A stretch of 64,000 nt of DNA, taken from positions 62,001-126,000 of the forward strand of contig NZ_QLVE01000009.1 of the NCBI RefSeq assembly GCF_003331145.1, given 5' to 3'. The notes under the pieces were generated by a model. The model saw nothing but the letters and a program-made list of their open reading frames with translations, had not been told where the DNA came from and ran no database searches. The DNA comes from Exiguobacterium sp. TNDT2 (GTDB lineage: Bacteria; Bacillota; Bacilli; Exiguobacteriales; Exiguobacteriaceae). Of this stretch, positions 51,525-59,987 are shown in pieces; the stretch's first letter is position 1, and each line of letters starts with the position of its first letter. The position numbers and the translations under genes are program-made.

Positions 51525-52708
51525 TGGAGTGGATTCAGTGGAGCAGTCGTTTGCTCTTTATCGCGTTCATCCTTTACGCTGTCGCGACCGTGTTATTCAC
51601 GATCGCGGTCAGCGGGATGCGCAAAGGCCGAAACGTCAACCGTATCGCCTACGGCAAATATGCGTTCATTTTGGCCGTCATCGGCTTCATCGCTCAAATG
51701 ACATATTTTATTTTACGTTGGGTCGGGGTCGGTTATGCACCGGTATCGAACCTGTACGAATACACGACGTTCTTCGGCATGATGATGGTGTTCGGGTTCC
51801 TCGTCGTGTACGGGATTTATAAAAATGACGTGCTTGGCTTGTTCGCCATGCCGGTGGCGCTTCTCGTCATCGCTTTCGCTTCGATGTTCTCGAGCGAAGT
51901 GGCACCGCTCATCCCGGCCTTGAACAGCGTCTGGTTGAAAATCCACGTCACAACGGCCGCGCTCGGCCAAGGGATTCTCGCCATCAGCTTCGCGTCAGGT
52001 CTCATTTTCTTATTGAACGAGACGTCGATGCGGGAACAGTCGAAGTCGCGGACGTGGCTTGAAGTCACGATGTTCGTCCTCATATGTACGCTCGGCTTCA
52101 TCCTCGTCTCGATGCTCTTCAAGGCGATCGGTGCCGGTGGCGTCGTCGAGTTCACGAACGACCGCGGGACACAAGAGTCGTACGAGTACTTCATGCCGAT
52201 GTTATTCGTACCGGAAGGGGCTCAGCTCCTCTCTGGTGCGAGCGGACTGTCACTCGAGTTGCCAACGTTCATCAATACGTTGAAGTTGAACACGCTCATC
52301 TGGTCGGTCATCGCCGGCGTTGTGATTTATGTAGTGCTCCGTTTCGTCATCTTGCGGAAGCGGATCGCCGAGGCGTTACAACCGCTCGCGAAGAAGGTCG
52401 ACCTCGACCTCGCTGATGAGATCAGTTACCGCTCGATCGCGATCGGCTTGCCGGTGTTCATTCTCGGCGGACTGATTTTCGCAATGATTTGGGCTCAAAT
52501 CGCCTGGAACCGTTTCTGGGGCTGGGACCCGAAAGAAGTGTGGGCGCTCATCACGATGCTCATCTATATCTACTATTTACACATGCGCATCCAACGTGGT
52601 TGGACGGGGACGAAAGCAGCTTGGTTATGTGTCGGCGGCTTCGCCGTCATCATGTTCAACTTGGTGTTCGTCAACCTCGTCATCGCCGGTTTGCATTCAT
52701 ATGCGTAA
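51524..52708 (+). CDS. resC: Cytochrome c biogenesis protein ResC
   Basis: 394 residues, eight or so membrane segments, with the WWD-type haem-handling segment WNRFWGWDPKEVWALI near residue 328. Haem exporter and ligation partner of ResB in system II. A terminator with a TTCG loop follows, so resDE are at least partly separate. Confidence 0.94.
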   Translation: MEWIQWSSRLLFIAFILYAVATVLFTIAVSGMRKGRNVNRIAYGKYAFILAVIGFIAQMTYFILRWVGVGYAPVSNLYEYTTFFGMMMVFGFLVVYGIYKNDVLGLFAMPVALLVIAFASMFSSEVAPLIPALNSVWLKIHVTTAALGQGILAISFASGLIFLLNETSMREQSKSRTWLEVTMFVLICTLGFILVSMLFKAIGAGGVVEFTNDRGTQESYEYFMPMLFVPEGAQLLSGASGLSLELPTFINTLKLNTLIWSVIAGVVIYVVLRFVILRKRIAEALQPLAKKVDLDLADEISYRSIAIGLPVFILGGLIFAMIWAQIAWNRFWGWDPKEVWALITMLIYIYYLHMRIQRGWTGTKAAWLCVGGFAVIMFNLVFVNLVIAGLHSYA

Positions 52709-52710
52709 AC

Positions 52711-52739
52711 AAAGAAGTCACTTCGGTGACTTCTTTTTT
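52711..52739 (+). terminator. resABC terminator
   Basis: AAAGAAGTCAC/GTGACTTCTTT stem closed by a TTCG tetraloop and followed by more T. Confidence 0.92.
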
Positions 52740-52760
52740 CATGCCGCTGTCAACTGAACG

Positions 52761-52790
52761 TTGTGAAGCCAAATAATAGAGTGGTATAGT
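52761..52790 (+). promoter_or_regulatory. resDE promoter
   Basis: TTGTGA (52761-52766), 18 bases, TATAGT (52785-52790). Transcription should start near 52797. Confidence 0.6.
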
Positions 52791-52800
52791 TATGAAAGAG

Positions 52801-52832
52801 AGCGAAATGTTCACAAATGTGCAACATTCGCT
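52801..52832. repeat. 32-bp hyphenated palindrome downstream of the resDE promoter
   Basis: AGCGAA, TGTT and CACA on the left are matched by TGTG, AACA and TTCGCT on the right, with one unpaired A and one unpaired C. That gives 14 paired positions. No T run follows, so it is not a terminator. It is either an operator or a 5' leader hairpin. Confidence 0.7.
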
Positions 52833-52866
52833 ACATCTTGTAATGGTTCTTTAGGAGGTTTAGTGG

Positions 52867-53583
52867 ATGGCTAATAAAACACAAATTTTAGTGGTCGACG
52901 ACGAGGAAAGAATTCGCCGCCTATTAAAAATGTATTTGGAGCGGGAACAGTACGTGATTGTCGAAGCGACAAACGGGGAAGAGGCGCTTCAACTTGCCCT
53001 TGAGCATAACTTTGATGTCATCCTGCTTGATTTGATGATGCCAAAAATGGACGGGGTCGAAGTATGTACCGAGCTTCGGAAATCGAAGGCGACACCGGTT
53101 ATCATGTTAACGGCGAAAGGCGAAGAAGTCGATCGTGTCCAAGGGTTCGAGGTCGGAGCGGACGATTATATCGTCAAACCGTTCAGTCCGCGCGAAGTCG
53201 TCTTGCGCGTCAAGGCGCTCCTTCGACGCTCGGGCTCGACGAAATATTTGCGGACGGCCGAAAAATCAAAAGACTTGATCGTCTTCCCGCATTTGACGAT
53301 TGACAATGATGCCCACCGCGTCACGGTCGACGGGGAAGAAATCGCACTCACGCCGAAAGAGTATGAGCTCTTGTTCTTTTTGGCCAAGCAAGTCGACAAA
53401 GTGTTCTCGCGGGAGCAGCTGTTGAAAGAAGTTTGGAACTATGAATTCTTTGGAGACCTTCGAACGGTCGACACGCACGTGAAACGACTCCGGGAGAAGT
53501 TGAACCGGGTCTCTCCAGAAGCCGCGCACATGATTACGACGGTATGGGGTGTCGGTTACAAGTTCGAAGTCGTCAGTGAGTGA
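52867..53583 (+). CDS. resD: Response regulator ResD
   Basis: 238 residues, OmpR/PhoB type: receiver with DD at 11-12, phospho-acceptor D55 (VILLDLMMPKMDG), conserved Lys in YIVKPFSPRE, and a winged-helix DNA-binding domain (KEYELLFFLAKQ, DTHVKRLREKL). It activates genes for aerobic and anaerobic respiration including cytochrome c assembly. AGGAGG lies before ATG 52867. Paired with ResE. Confidence 0.95.
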   Translation: MANKTQILVVDDEERIRRLLKMYLEREQYVIVEATNGEEALQLALEHNFDVILLDLMMPKMDGVEVCTELRKSKATPVIMLTAKGEEVDRVQGFEVGADDYIVKPFSPREVVLRVKALLRRSGSTKYLRTAEKSKDLIVFPHLTIDNDAHRVTVDGEEIALTPKEYELLFFLAKQVDKVFSREQLLKEVWNYEFFGDLRTVDTHVKRLREKLNRVSPEAAHMITTVWGVGYKFEVVSE

Positions 53584-55286
53584 TGATTCGGCGGAATAGC
53601 ATCGTCACGAAGCTATGGTTGACGATTCTCGTATTGGTCAGTCTCATCTTGTTCATCGTCTCTGTATTGATGCTCGAGTTTTTCAACTCGTTCCACATCG
53701 ACCAGGAGCGGGGCCACTTGGCCAAGCTTGGCGGGCAAGTCCAGTCGGTGTTGCTTCAAGAAGGCGACGCGTCACGGACGGTCGACCAAATCATCGAAGT
53801 GTATGGTGCGAACTATATATTGGAGAACGGGACGGTCCGTTCGAACTTTGGAACGGAAGTCGACGGACTCATGACGGAGCTCGGACGTCAGGACTGGGAG
53901 ACGTACCAGGCGGTCGGTGAGACGGCGATTGGAAACTTTTCGTCGTTTGATGATCAGGCGGCACTCGCATACCGGACGACGTTCTCACTCGAGACGGGCG
54001 AATACACGCTTTATTTAATCGAACCGCTCGACGCGATCTCAAGTGCGAACGAAGGGGCCCGGACGATCATCTTTTGGACGGTCGCGTCGGCCATCATCGT
54101 CACGACCGTGTTCGCCTTCTTCTTATCGACCCGGATTACGGCACCGCTCCGCGAGATGCGTGACGCCGTCAACAAGACGGGAGAAGGTCAGTTCGACTTG
54201 CGTCTCGTACAGAAGTCGAATGATGAGATCGGGGAGTTGGCCGGTTCGTTCAATGCGATGAGCAGTCAACTGTCGACGTATGTGAACGCGCTCGATCGGG
54301 AACGGCTCCAACTCGCTTCGATCTTACGGTCGATGGCCGATGGGGTCATCACGCTCGATCGTCATGCGAACGTCATCGTGACGAATCCGCAAGCCCTGCC
54401 ACTCCTAATCGACGAGCAACCGCATGAAGTCGTGTTGTCACTCTATGAGGACGTCGTCGCCGGTGCACCGGAGAAAACGATTGAAGTGAAACAAGACGAT
54501 CATTATTATACGTTGACGGTGACCCCGCTTCTCGGCGAGGACGATTTTGAAGGCGCGGTCGTCGTCATCCGTGACACGACCGAGAGCCATCGACTCGACA
54601 AGATGCGAACCGATTTCGTTGCCAACGTCAGCCACGAGCTACGGACCCCGCTCGTGACGCTCCAAGGGTATTCCGAGGCAATTATCGACGGGATGACCGA
54701 GAGTGACGACGCGACGAAAGAGTTCGCGTCCATCATCTATGACGAGTCGCTCCGACTCGCCCGTCTCGTCAACGACTTGCTCGACCTGGCACGAATCGAA
54801 TCAGGCAAAGAGACGATGCAGTTCACGACGTTCGACCTCGGTGAATTTCTTCCGCGCGTCATGCGCAAGTTCAACCAGATGGCGAACGAAAAAGGCATCG
54901 AACTCGTGACAGAGGCCCCTCGTCACGCCATCGAGGCAGACGGGGACCGCTTGGAACAAGTGTTCACGAACTTGATCGGCAACGCCATCGCTCATACCGA
55001 TTCGGGATCGATTCGGCTCGAGGCGAGCGAGGAAGCGGCCGGCTTCGTGATTCGTTTGTCAGACACAGGCGGCGGCATTCCGAAAGAAGATTTGCCGTTC
55101 GTATTCGAACGGTTCTACAAAGCGGATAAAGCTCGGACGAGCGGCGGCAAGACGGGTACCGGCATCGGTCTCGCCATCGTTAAAAACGTCATCGATGCCC
55201 ATCACGGAACGGTCGACGTCTCGAGCGCGCTCGGGGAAGGGACGACGTTCACGATTCGTCTCCCTTACACGCAACCGCACACATAA
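53583..55286 (+). CDS. resE: Sensor histidine kinase ResE
   Basis: 567 residues: membrane helix about 12-30, extracytoplasmic sensor to about 160, second helix 160-181, HAMP, a PAS-like region 240-330, dimerisation domain with H351 (NVSHELRTPL), and a catalytic domain with N and G boxes (LIGNAIAHTDSG, GGGIPKEDLP, GTGIGLAIVKN). Length is close to B. subtilis ResE. It overlaps resD by one base. Senses redox state and controls ResD. Confidence 0.94.
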   Translation: MIRRNSIVTKLWLTILVLVSLILFIVSVLMLEFFNSFHIDQERGHLAKLGGQVQSVLLQEGDASRTVDQIIEVYGANYILENGTVRSNFGTEVDGLMTELGRQDWETYQAVGETAIGNFSSFDDQAALAYRTTFSLETGEYTLYLIEPLDAISSANEGARTIIFWTVASAIIVTTVFAFFLSTRITAPLREMRDAVNKTGEGQFDLRLVQKSNDEIGELAGSFNAMSSQLSTYVNALDRERLQLASILRSMADGVITLDRHANVIVTNPQALPLLIDEQPHEVVLSLYEDVVAGAPEKTIEVKQDDHYYTLTVTPLLGEDDFEGAVVVIRDTTESHRLDKMRTDFVANVSHELRTPLVTLQGYSEAIIDGMTESDDATKEFASIIYDESLRLARLVNDLLDLARIESGKETMQFTTFDLGEFLPRVMRKFNQMANEKGIELVTEAPRHAIEADGDRLEQVFTNLIGNAIAHTDSGSIRLEASEEAAGFVIRLSDTGGGIPKEDLPFVFERFYKADKARTSGGKTGTGIGLAIVKNVIDAHHGTVDVSSALGEGTTFTIRLPYTQPHT

Positions 55287-55290
55287 CGAC

Positions 55291-55316
55291 AATGGTGACT
55301 CCTATGGGTCACCATT
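55291..55316 (+). terminator. Weak hairpin between resE and the adenosyltransferase gene
   Basis: AATGGTGAC/GTCACCATT stem (9 bp) with an 8-base loop but only a TTTG tail. It may attenuate rather than end transcription. Confidence 0.45.
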
Positions 55317-55339
55317 TGTGGCATAGAGGAGGAAAAGAC

Positions 55340-55891
55340 ATGAAGTTGTACACTCGAGGCGGGGACAAAGGCGAGACGTCGCTCATCGGCGGTCGCGTCT
55401 TAAAAGTCCATCCGCACATCCAGGCGATGGGGCTGTTAGACGAATTGAACAGCCAAATCGGGCTCGCGCTCGCTCATCAGACGGACGAGACGCTTCGGAC
55501 CCAGTTGACAAGAATCCAGCATGACTTATTCGACCTCGGCTCGGAGCTGATGTATAAACAAGACCCACCGCAACAAGTCGATATGACAATCGTCACCGAG
55601 CTCGAGACGTGGATCGACGAACTCGAGGTGAAATGCCCCGAGCTCGTCCGCTTCATCTTGCCTGGGGGCAGTGTCGGTGCGGCGAGCCTGCACGTGGCGC
55701 GCACCGTCTGTCGCCGTGTCGAACGGGAACTCGTCAATGTCGATGCGGCCGTCCGTCAACTCCCGTACTATAACCGGTTGAGCGATTATTTGTTCACGGC
55801 GGCCCGTTACGCCAACGTCGTGGCCGGCGTGCCCGACCAAGAATACGCCCGCGGTGCGGACGTGTTCAAAACGAAAAAGAAAAAGGAGTAG
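55340..55891 (+). CDS. Cob(I)alamin adenosyltransferase, PduO type
   Basis: 183 residues. The PduO/CobA2 signature is at the start (LYTRGGDKGETSLIGGRVLK) and in the middle (FILPGGSVGAASLHVARTVCRRVER). It converts cob(I)alamin and ATP to adenosylcobalamin. GAGGAGG precedes ATG 55340. No B12-dependent enzyme gene is next to it; the ECF operon at 8-12.7 kb may provide the corrinoid. It is followed at once by the M16 peptidase pair. Confidence 0.92.
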   Translation: MKLYTRGGDKGETSLIGGRVLKVHPHIQAMGLLDELNSQIGLALAHQTDETLRTQLTRIQHDLFDLGSELMYKQDPPQQVDMTIVTELETWIDELEVKCPELVRFILPGGSVGAASLHVARTVCRRVERELVNVDAAVRQLPYYNRLSDYLFTAARYANVVAGVPDQEYARGADVFKTKKKKE

Positions 55892-55899
55892 ATCAACTT

Positions 55900-57138
55900 A
55901 TGAAAGGAATCGAACAATTCCAACAACGACTGCACTATTCGGTCTACCCGACCCAAAAATTCAAGACGACGACATGTCTCGTCTCATTCGCGGCTCCGCT
56001 GTCGGCCGAGACGATCGCCGACCGGGCCTTATTGCCGTATGTGATGGAGAAAGCGACAGAAGCCTATCCATCGATCGAATTGTTTCACACGCCGCTCGAA
56101 CAATTATATGACGCGAGCCTTTACGCCGGAGCGTCGAAAGTCGGCAAAGAACATGTCATCCAGTTCCAGCTCGAAGTCGTGAGCGATGCGCTCGTCGGCG
56201 AACCGGTGCTCAGTGAGGCGATCAAGCTGCTCGAAGAAGTGCTCCTTCGTCCGAACGCCTATGACGGAGCGTTCCAACCGCTCATCGTCGAACAAGAGGC
56301 CCGTCTCCAGCGTCAGCGCGTCGAATCGGTCTACGATGACAAGATGCGCTTCGCCCAGCAACGTCTTCAAGAACTGCTCGGCGGCGAACTCGCCATCCCG
56401 TCGTTCGGGACGATCGCGCAATTGGAGCGCGTGACACCTCGGACGCTGTTCACAGCATATGAGTCGATGATTCGTCACGACCGTGTCGATGTCTATGTCG
56501 TCGGCGACGTGAATCGTGAGCAAGTGACGGATGCGTTCGCGCCTCTAGAAGGACTCGGGGAGCGATTCGTCCGTCAGTATCCGCAACCGGTCGACCGCGA
56601 GTTCCAACGCCTCGAAGAAGATCAACCGATCAATCAGAGCAAATTGCACCTCGCCTATCAAGTCGACATCGACCCGCGGAGCGAGGACGCCGTGCGAATG
56701 CAAGTCGTCAACGGGCTGTTCGGTGGCTTCCCGCATTCGAAACTGTTCATGAACGTGCGGGAAAAAGAGAGCCTAGCCTACTATGCCGCCTCGCAGTACA
56801 GCTCGCTCAGCCGGATGCTATTTGTCTACGCCGGGATTGACGCCTCGAACCAGGCGAAGACCGAGGCGATCATCGCCGACCAACTCGCCGACCTCCAGGC
56901 CGGTAAATTTGAAGACGAGACGCTCGAACAGACGAAAGCGATGCTGTACCATCAACGTCGTCAACTCGGAGACAACCCACGCCAACTCATTGCTTGGATG
57001 AGCGGTTCGGATATCCGTCCGTTCTCGCTCGAGGAAGAGATGGCGATTATCGAACGAACGTCGCGTCAAGATGTGGCCGCACTCGCGAACCGATTGACGC
57101 TACAGGCCGTCTATTGTCTAAAGGGGGGAACTGTATGA
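55900..57138 (+). CDS. ymfF: M16 family peptidase-like protein YmfF
   Basis: 412 residues of the M16 (pitrilysin-like) fold, but with no HxxEH zinc site: the corresponding region reads SAETIADRALLPYVMEKAT. It matches B. subtilis YmfF (AlbF-like), the inactive partner of an M16 pair, with YmfH the catalytic one. The C-terminal half keeps the substrate-clamp region (LFGGFPHSKLFMNVREKESLAYY, split). It is coupled to ymfH by a four-base overlap. Confidence 0.88.
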   Translation: MKGIEQFQQRLHYSVYPTQKFKTTTCLVSFAAPLSAETIADRALLPYVMEKATEAYPSIELFHTPLEQLYDASLYAGASKVGKEHVIQFQLEVVSDALVGEPVLSEAIKLLEEVLLRPNAYDGAFQPLIVEQEARLQRQRVESVYDDKMRFAQQRLQELLGGELAIPSFGTIAQLERVTPRTLFTAYESMIRHDRVDVYVVGDVNREQVTDAFAPLEGLGERFVRQYPQPVDREFQRLEEDQPINQSKLHLAYQVDIDPRSEDAVRMQVVNGLFGGFPHSKLFMNVREKESLAYYAASQYSSLSRMLFVYAGIDASNQAKTEAIIADQLADLQAGKFEDETLEQTKAMLYHQRRQLGDNPRQLIAWMSGSDIRPFSLEEEMAIIERTSRQDVAALANRLTLQAVYCLKGGTV

Positions 57139-58394
57139 AACTCGATTTTCCAAACGTTGGAGAGACGCTCCATCACACCGTCCTCGAGAACGGATTGACG
57201 GTCTATCTATTGAAAAAGAGCGGTTATGAGAAGACGTATGCCACGTTCACGACGAAATACGGGTCGATCGACCGACGCTTTAAAACGGGAGACTGGGTCG
57301 ATGTGCCAGACGGGATCGCCCATTTTCTCGAGCATAAGATGTTCGAGAAAGAAGACGGAGACGTGTTCCAACAGTTCGGACGCCTCGGCGCGTCGGCGAA
57401 CGCGTTCACGTCGTTCACCCGGACGGCGTACTTGTTCGGTGCGACGTCGAACGTCAGCGAGAACTTGAAGACGTTGATCGATTTCGTCCAAACCCCGTAC
57501 TTCACGGAAGCATCGGTCGAGAAAGAGAAAGGCATCATCGGTCAAGAGATTCAGATGTACCAAGACAATCCGGGCTGGCGCCTCTACTTTGGTTTGATTG
57601 AGGCGATGTACGCCGAACACCCGGTCAACATCGATATCGCCGGCACGATCGACTCGATCAGTGCCATCACAGCGGACGATTTGTATCGTTGCCATCAGGC
57701 GTTCTATCATCCGAGCAACATGGTGCTGTTCGTCGTCGGGAATATCGATCCGGATGCGATCCTCGCTGAAATCAGCGCCAACCAGGCGGCGAAGACGTTC
57801 GACGCGCCGCTATTGACAGCGCGTGAAGTAATCGAGGAGCCCGAGACGGTCCATATGACGGAACGGGTCATCGAGATGGACGTCTCGGTATCGAAAGTGA
57901 TGATCGGCTATAAAGATACGCCGCGTCCCGGCAAAGACGGGATGAAGCAAGAACTCATCGTCGAGCTCCTCATGCACGCCTTGTTTGACACGACGGCCCC
58001 GCTCTATGCGGAACTGTATGCCGAAGGATTGATTGATGACGCGTTCTCTTTCGACTATACGTCAGAAGAGACGTTCGCCTTCGCCGTCCTCTCGATGGAA
58101 ACGCCGCACGTCGAGACGTTCGTCGACCGCATCACGTCCGCTCTCGAGCGTCCACTCGAACTCGGTAGCGAGACACTTGATCGCAAGAAGCGCATGATGA
58201 AAGGACAGTTTTTGAAGGCACTCAACTCCCCAGAGTTTATCGCCAACCAGTTCTCACGCTACGCGCTCAGCGGCGGCAACATGTTCGACATCCCAGACTT
58301 GCTCGATGCGATCACGCTTGACGACTTGTATGCGGCGTATGACCGTCTGTTCCAAGCCGATCACCGGACGGTCTGTGTCGTCAAGAAACCGTGA
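57135..58394 (+). CDS. ymfH: M16 family zinc peptidase YmfH
   Basis: 419 residues with the inverted zinc motif at H63-x-x-E66-H67 (HFLEH) and a downstream Glu in KGIIGQEIQMYQ. Active subunit of the YmfF-YmfH pair, presumed to process or degrade peptides; the substrate in this organism is unknown. AAGGGGGGAACTGT precedes ATG 57135. It overlaps ymfI by four bases (GTGA). Confidence 0.9.
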   Translation: MKLDFPNVGETLHHTVLENGLTVYLLKKSGYEKTYATFTTKYGSIDRRFKTGDWVDVPDGIAHFLEHKMFEKEDGDVFQQFGRLGASANAFTSFTRTAYLFGATSNVSENLKTLIDFVQTPYFTEASVEKEKGIIGQEIQMYQDNPGWRLYFGLIEAMYAEHPVNIDIAGTIDSISAITADDLYRCHQAFYHPSNMVLFVVGNIDPDAILAEISANQAAKTFDAPLLTAREVIEEPETVHMTERVIEMDVSVSKVMIGYKDTPRPGKDGMKQELIVELLMHALFDTTAPLYAELYAEGLIDDAFSFDYTSEETFAFAVLSMETPHVETFVDRITSALERPLELGSETLDRKKRMMKGQFLKALNSPEFIANQFSRYALSGGNMFDIPDLLDAITLDDLYAAYDRLFQADHRTVCVVKKP

Positions 58395-59086
58395 CGACGC
58401 TCATCACAGGAGCGAGCGGAACAATCGGTCGTGCCGTCGCCCTGTCGTTCCGTGACGATAATCTCATCTTGCAGGCGCATTCCCAGACGGAGTCGCTTCG
58501 AGCGTTCGTTTCACGCGAACAGTTGACGGCCGATGTCGTCACATGTGACCTTGACGATGAAGCAGGACTCGAAGCGTGGCTCGATACCCTCGGACCGGTC
58601 GACCGCGTCGTTCACGTCGCAGGTAACCATGCCTACGGTCTGCTCGTCGACCAGTCGCTCCTCGAGCTCGATCGGCTGTATCGCATTCATGTCCGCTCGA
58701 TGGTTAGGCTCGTGCAACATGTGGTCGCACAGAAACCGTACGACCGCCCGCTCGATATCGTCGTCGTCTCGAGCGTCTGGGGTGAGGTCGGTGCGGCCGG
58801 CGAAGTGCTCTATTCGACGGTCAAGGCCGCCCAACTCGGATTCGTCAAGGCGTTTGCCCGCGAGGCCGGACCGTTTCACGTCCGGATCAATGCGGTCACG
58901 CCGGGGTGGATTGACACCCCGATGAATGATACGGTAGAAGAGACGAAACAAACGGCACGCGATGAGATTCCGCTCGGCCGGTTAGGGGGGGCCGAGGAAG
59001 TGGCGGAGACGATTCGCTTTCTCTGTTCTCCGGCCGCCTCGTACATGACCGGCACCGTGCTCCGGATCGACGGCGGTTGGGTGTAA
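58391..59086 (+). CDS. ymfI: Short-chain dehydrogenase YmfI
   Basis: 231 residues, SDR with TGASGTIG, Ser in VVSSVWGEVG, and Tyr/Lys in LYSTVKAAQ. It ends in the usual ITPGWIDTP-like and GTVLRIDGGWV. It resembles FabG-type reductases and occurs in the same place in B. subtilis. GTG 58391 overlaps the ymfH stop. Unlike B. subtilis there is no ymfJ after it. Confidence 0.88.
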   Translation: MTTLITGASGTIGRAVALSFRDDNLILQAHSQTESLRAFVSREQLTADVVTCDLDDEAGLEAWLDTLGPVDRVVHVAGNHAYGLLVDQSLLELDRLYRIHVRSMVRLVQHVVAQKPYDRPLDIVVVSSVWGEVGAAGEVLYSTVKAAQLGFVKAFAREAGPFHVRINAVTPGWIDTPMNDTVEETKQTARDEIPLGRLGGAEEVAETIRFLCSPAASYMTGTVLRIDGGWV

Positions 59087-59183
59087 AACTTTGTCGGCTC
59101 GGTTGAAACGAGTTCTTTTCAATTCTTCTAAAATAATTTAGAATGAACAAGGTAGCGAGCACACATCAGAAAGGGTGGACGAG

Positions 59184-59960
59184 ATGGATCATAAGTTCGA
59201 AGAATGGTATCTCGAATATGAACTTTGCCAAAATCGACCCGGTATCCTCGGGGATATCGCCTCACTGATGGGGATGCTTCAAATCTCAATCGTGACGATC
59301 AACGGCGTCGATCTACAGCGCCGCGGCATGCTGTTAAAGGCACCGGCGGCCGATCACGTCCATCGTCTGGAACATATTTTACGCAAGATGGAAGCCATCG
59401 TCGTCATCAAATTAAGGCGACCGAAACTCCGGGACCGGATCGCGATTCGACACGGACGCTACATCGAGCACGACAATGACGACAAGAAGACGTTCAAATT
59501 CGTCCGTGAGGACTTGGGTGTCCTCGTCGACTTTGTCGCCGAACTGATGAAAGAAGAACGGCACTTGTTGATCGGGGTGCGCGGCAACCCGCGTGTCGGA
59601 AAGACCGAGTCGATCGTGGCGGCGAGCGTCTGTGCGAACAAGCGCTGGCTGTTCCTATCGTCGACGCTCATGAAGCAGACGGTGCGGACGTCGCTGTTCG
59701 AGGAAGAACGCGAAGGGGACCACGTCTACATCATCGACGGTGCCGTCTCGACGCGGACAATGGACGAACGCCATCGGCAGTTGATTCGCGAAGTCATGCG
59801 ACTTCCGTCCGTCAAGGTCATCGAACATCCGGATCTTTACGTGCGCAACACCGACTGTGTGTTCGAAGACTTTGATTACATCATCGAATTGAGGAACTCA
59901 CAAGATGAGGAAATCATCATTCCTCAAGAGACACATCGTGAGGCAGAATGGTTTGAATAA
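59184..59960 (+). CDS. ymfK: YmfK-like DUF3388 protein: ACT-like domain with P-loop ATPase
   Basis: 258 residues. The N-terminus (about 8-80) looks like an ACT-type ligand domain (LEYELCQNRPGILGDIASLM); a P-loop GNPRVGKT lies at 134-141 with a Walker B-like VYIIDG at 181-186. It belongs to the DUF3388 family, conserved next to rodZ/pgsA in Bacillota; no function is known. ATG 59184 is preferred to GTG 59175 on spacing from AGAAAGG. Its own promoter probably lies in 59087-59160. Confidence 0.85.
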   Translation: MDHKFEEWYLEYELCQNRPGILGDIASLMGMLQISIVTINGVDLQRRGMLLKAPAADHVHRLEHILRKMEAIVVIKLRRPKLRDRIAIRHGRYIEHDNDDKKTFKFVREDLGVLVDFVAELMKEERHLLIGVRGNPRVGKTESIVAASVCANKRWLFLSSTLMKQTVRTSLFEEEREGDHVYIIDGAVSTRTMDERHRQLIREVMRLPSVKVIEHPDLYVRNTDCVFEDFDYIIELRNSQDEEIIIPQETHREAEWFE

Positions 59961-59987
59961 CTACTTGAATGGAAGGTGTGGACCCCT

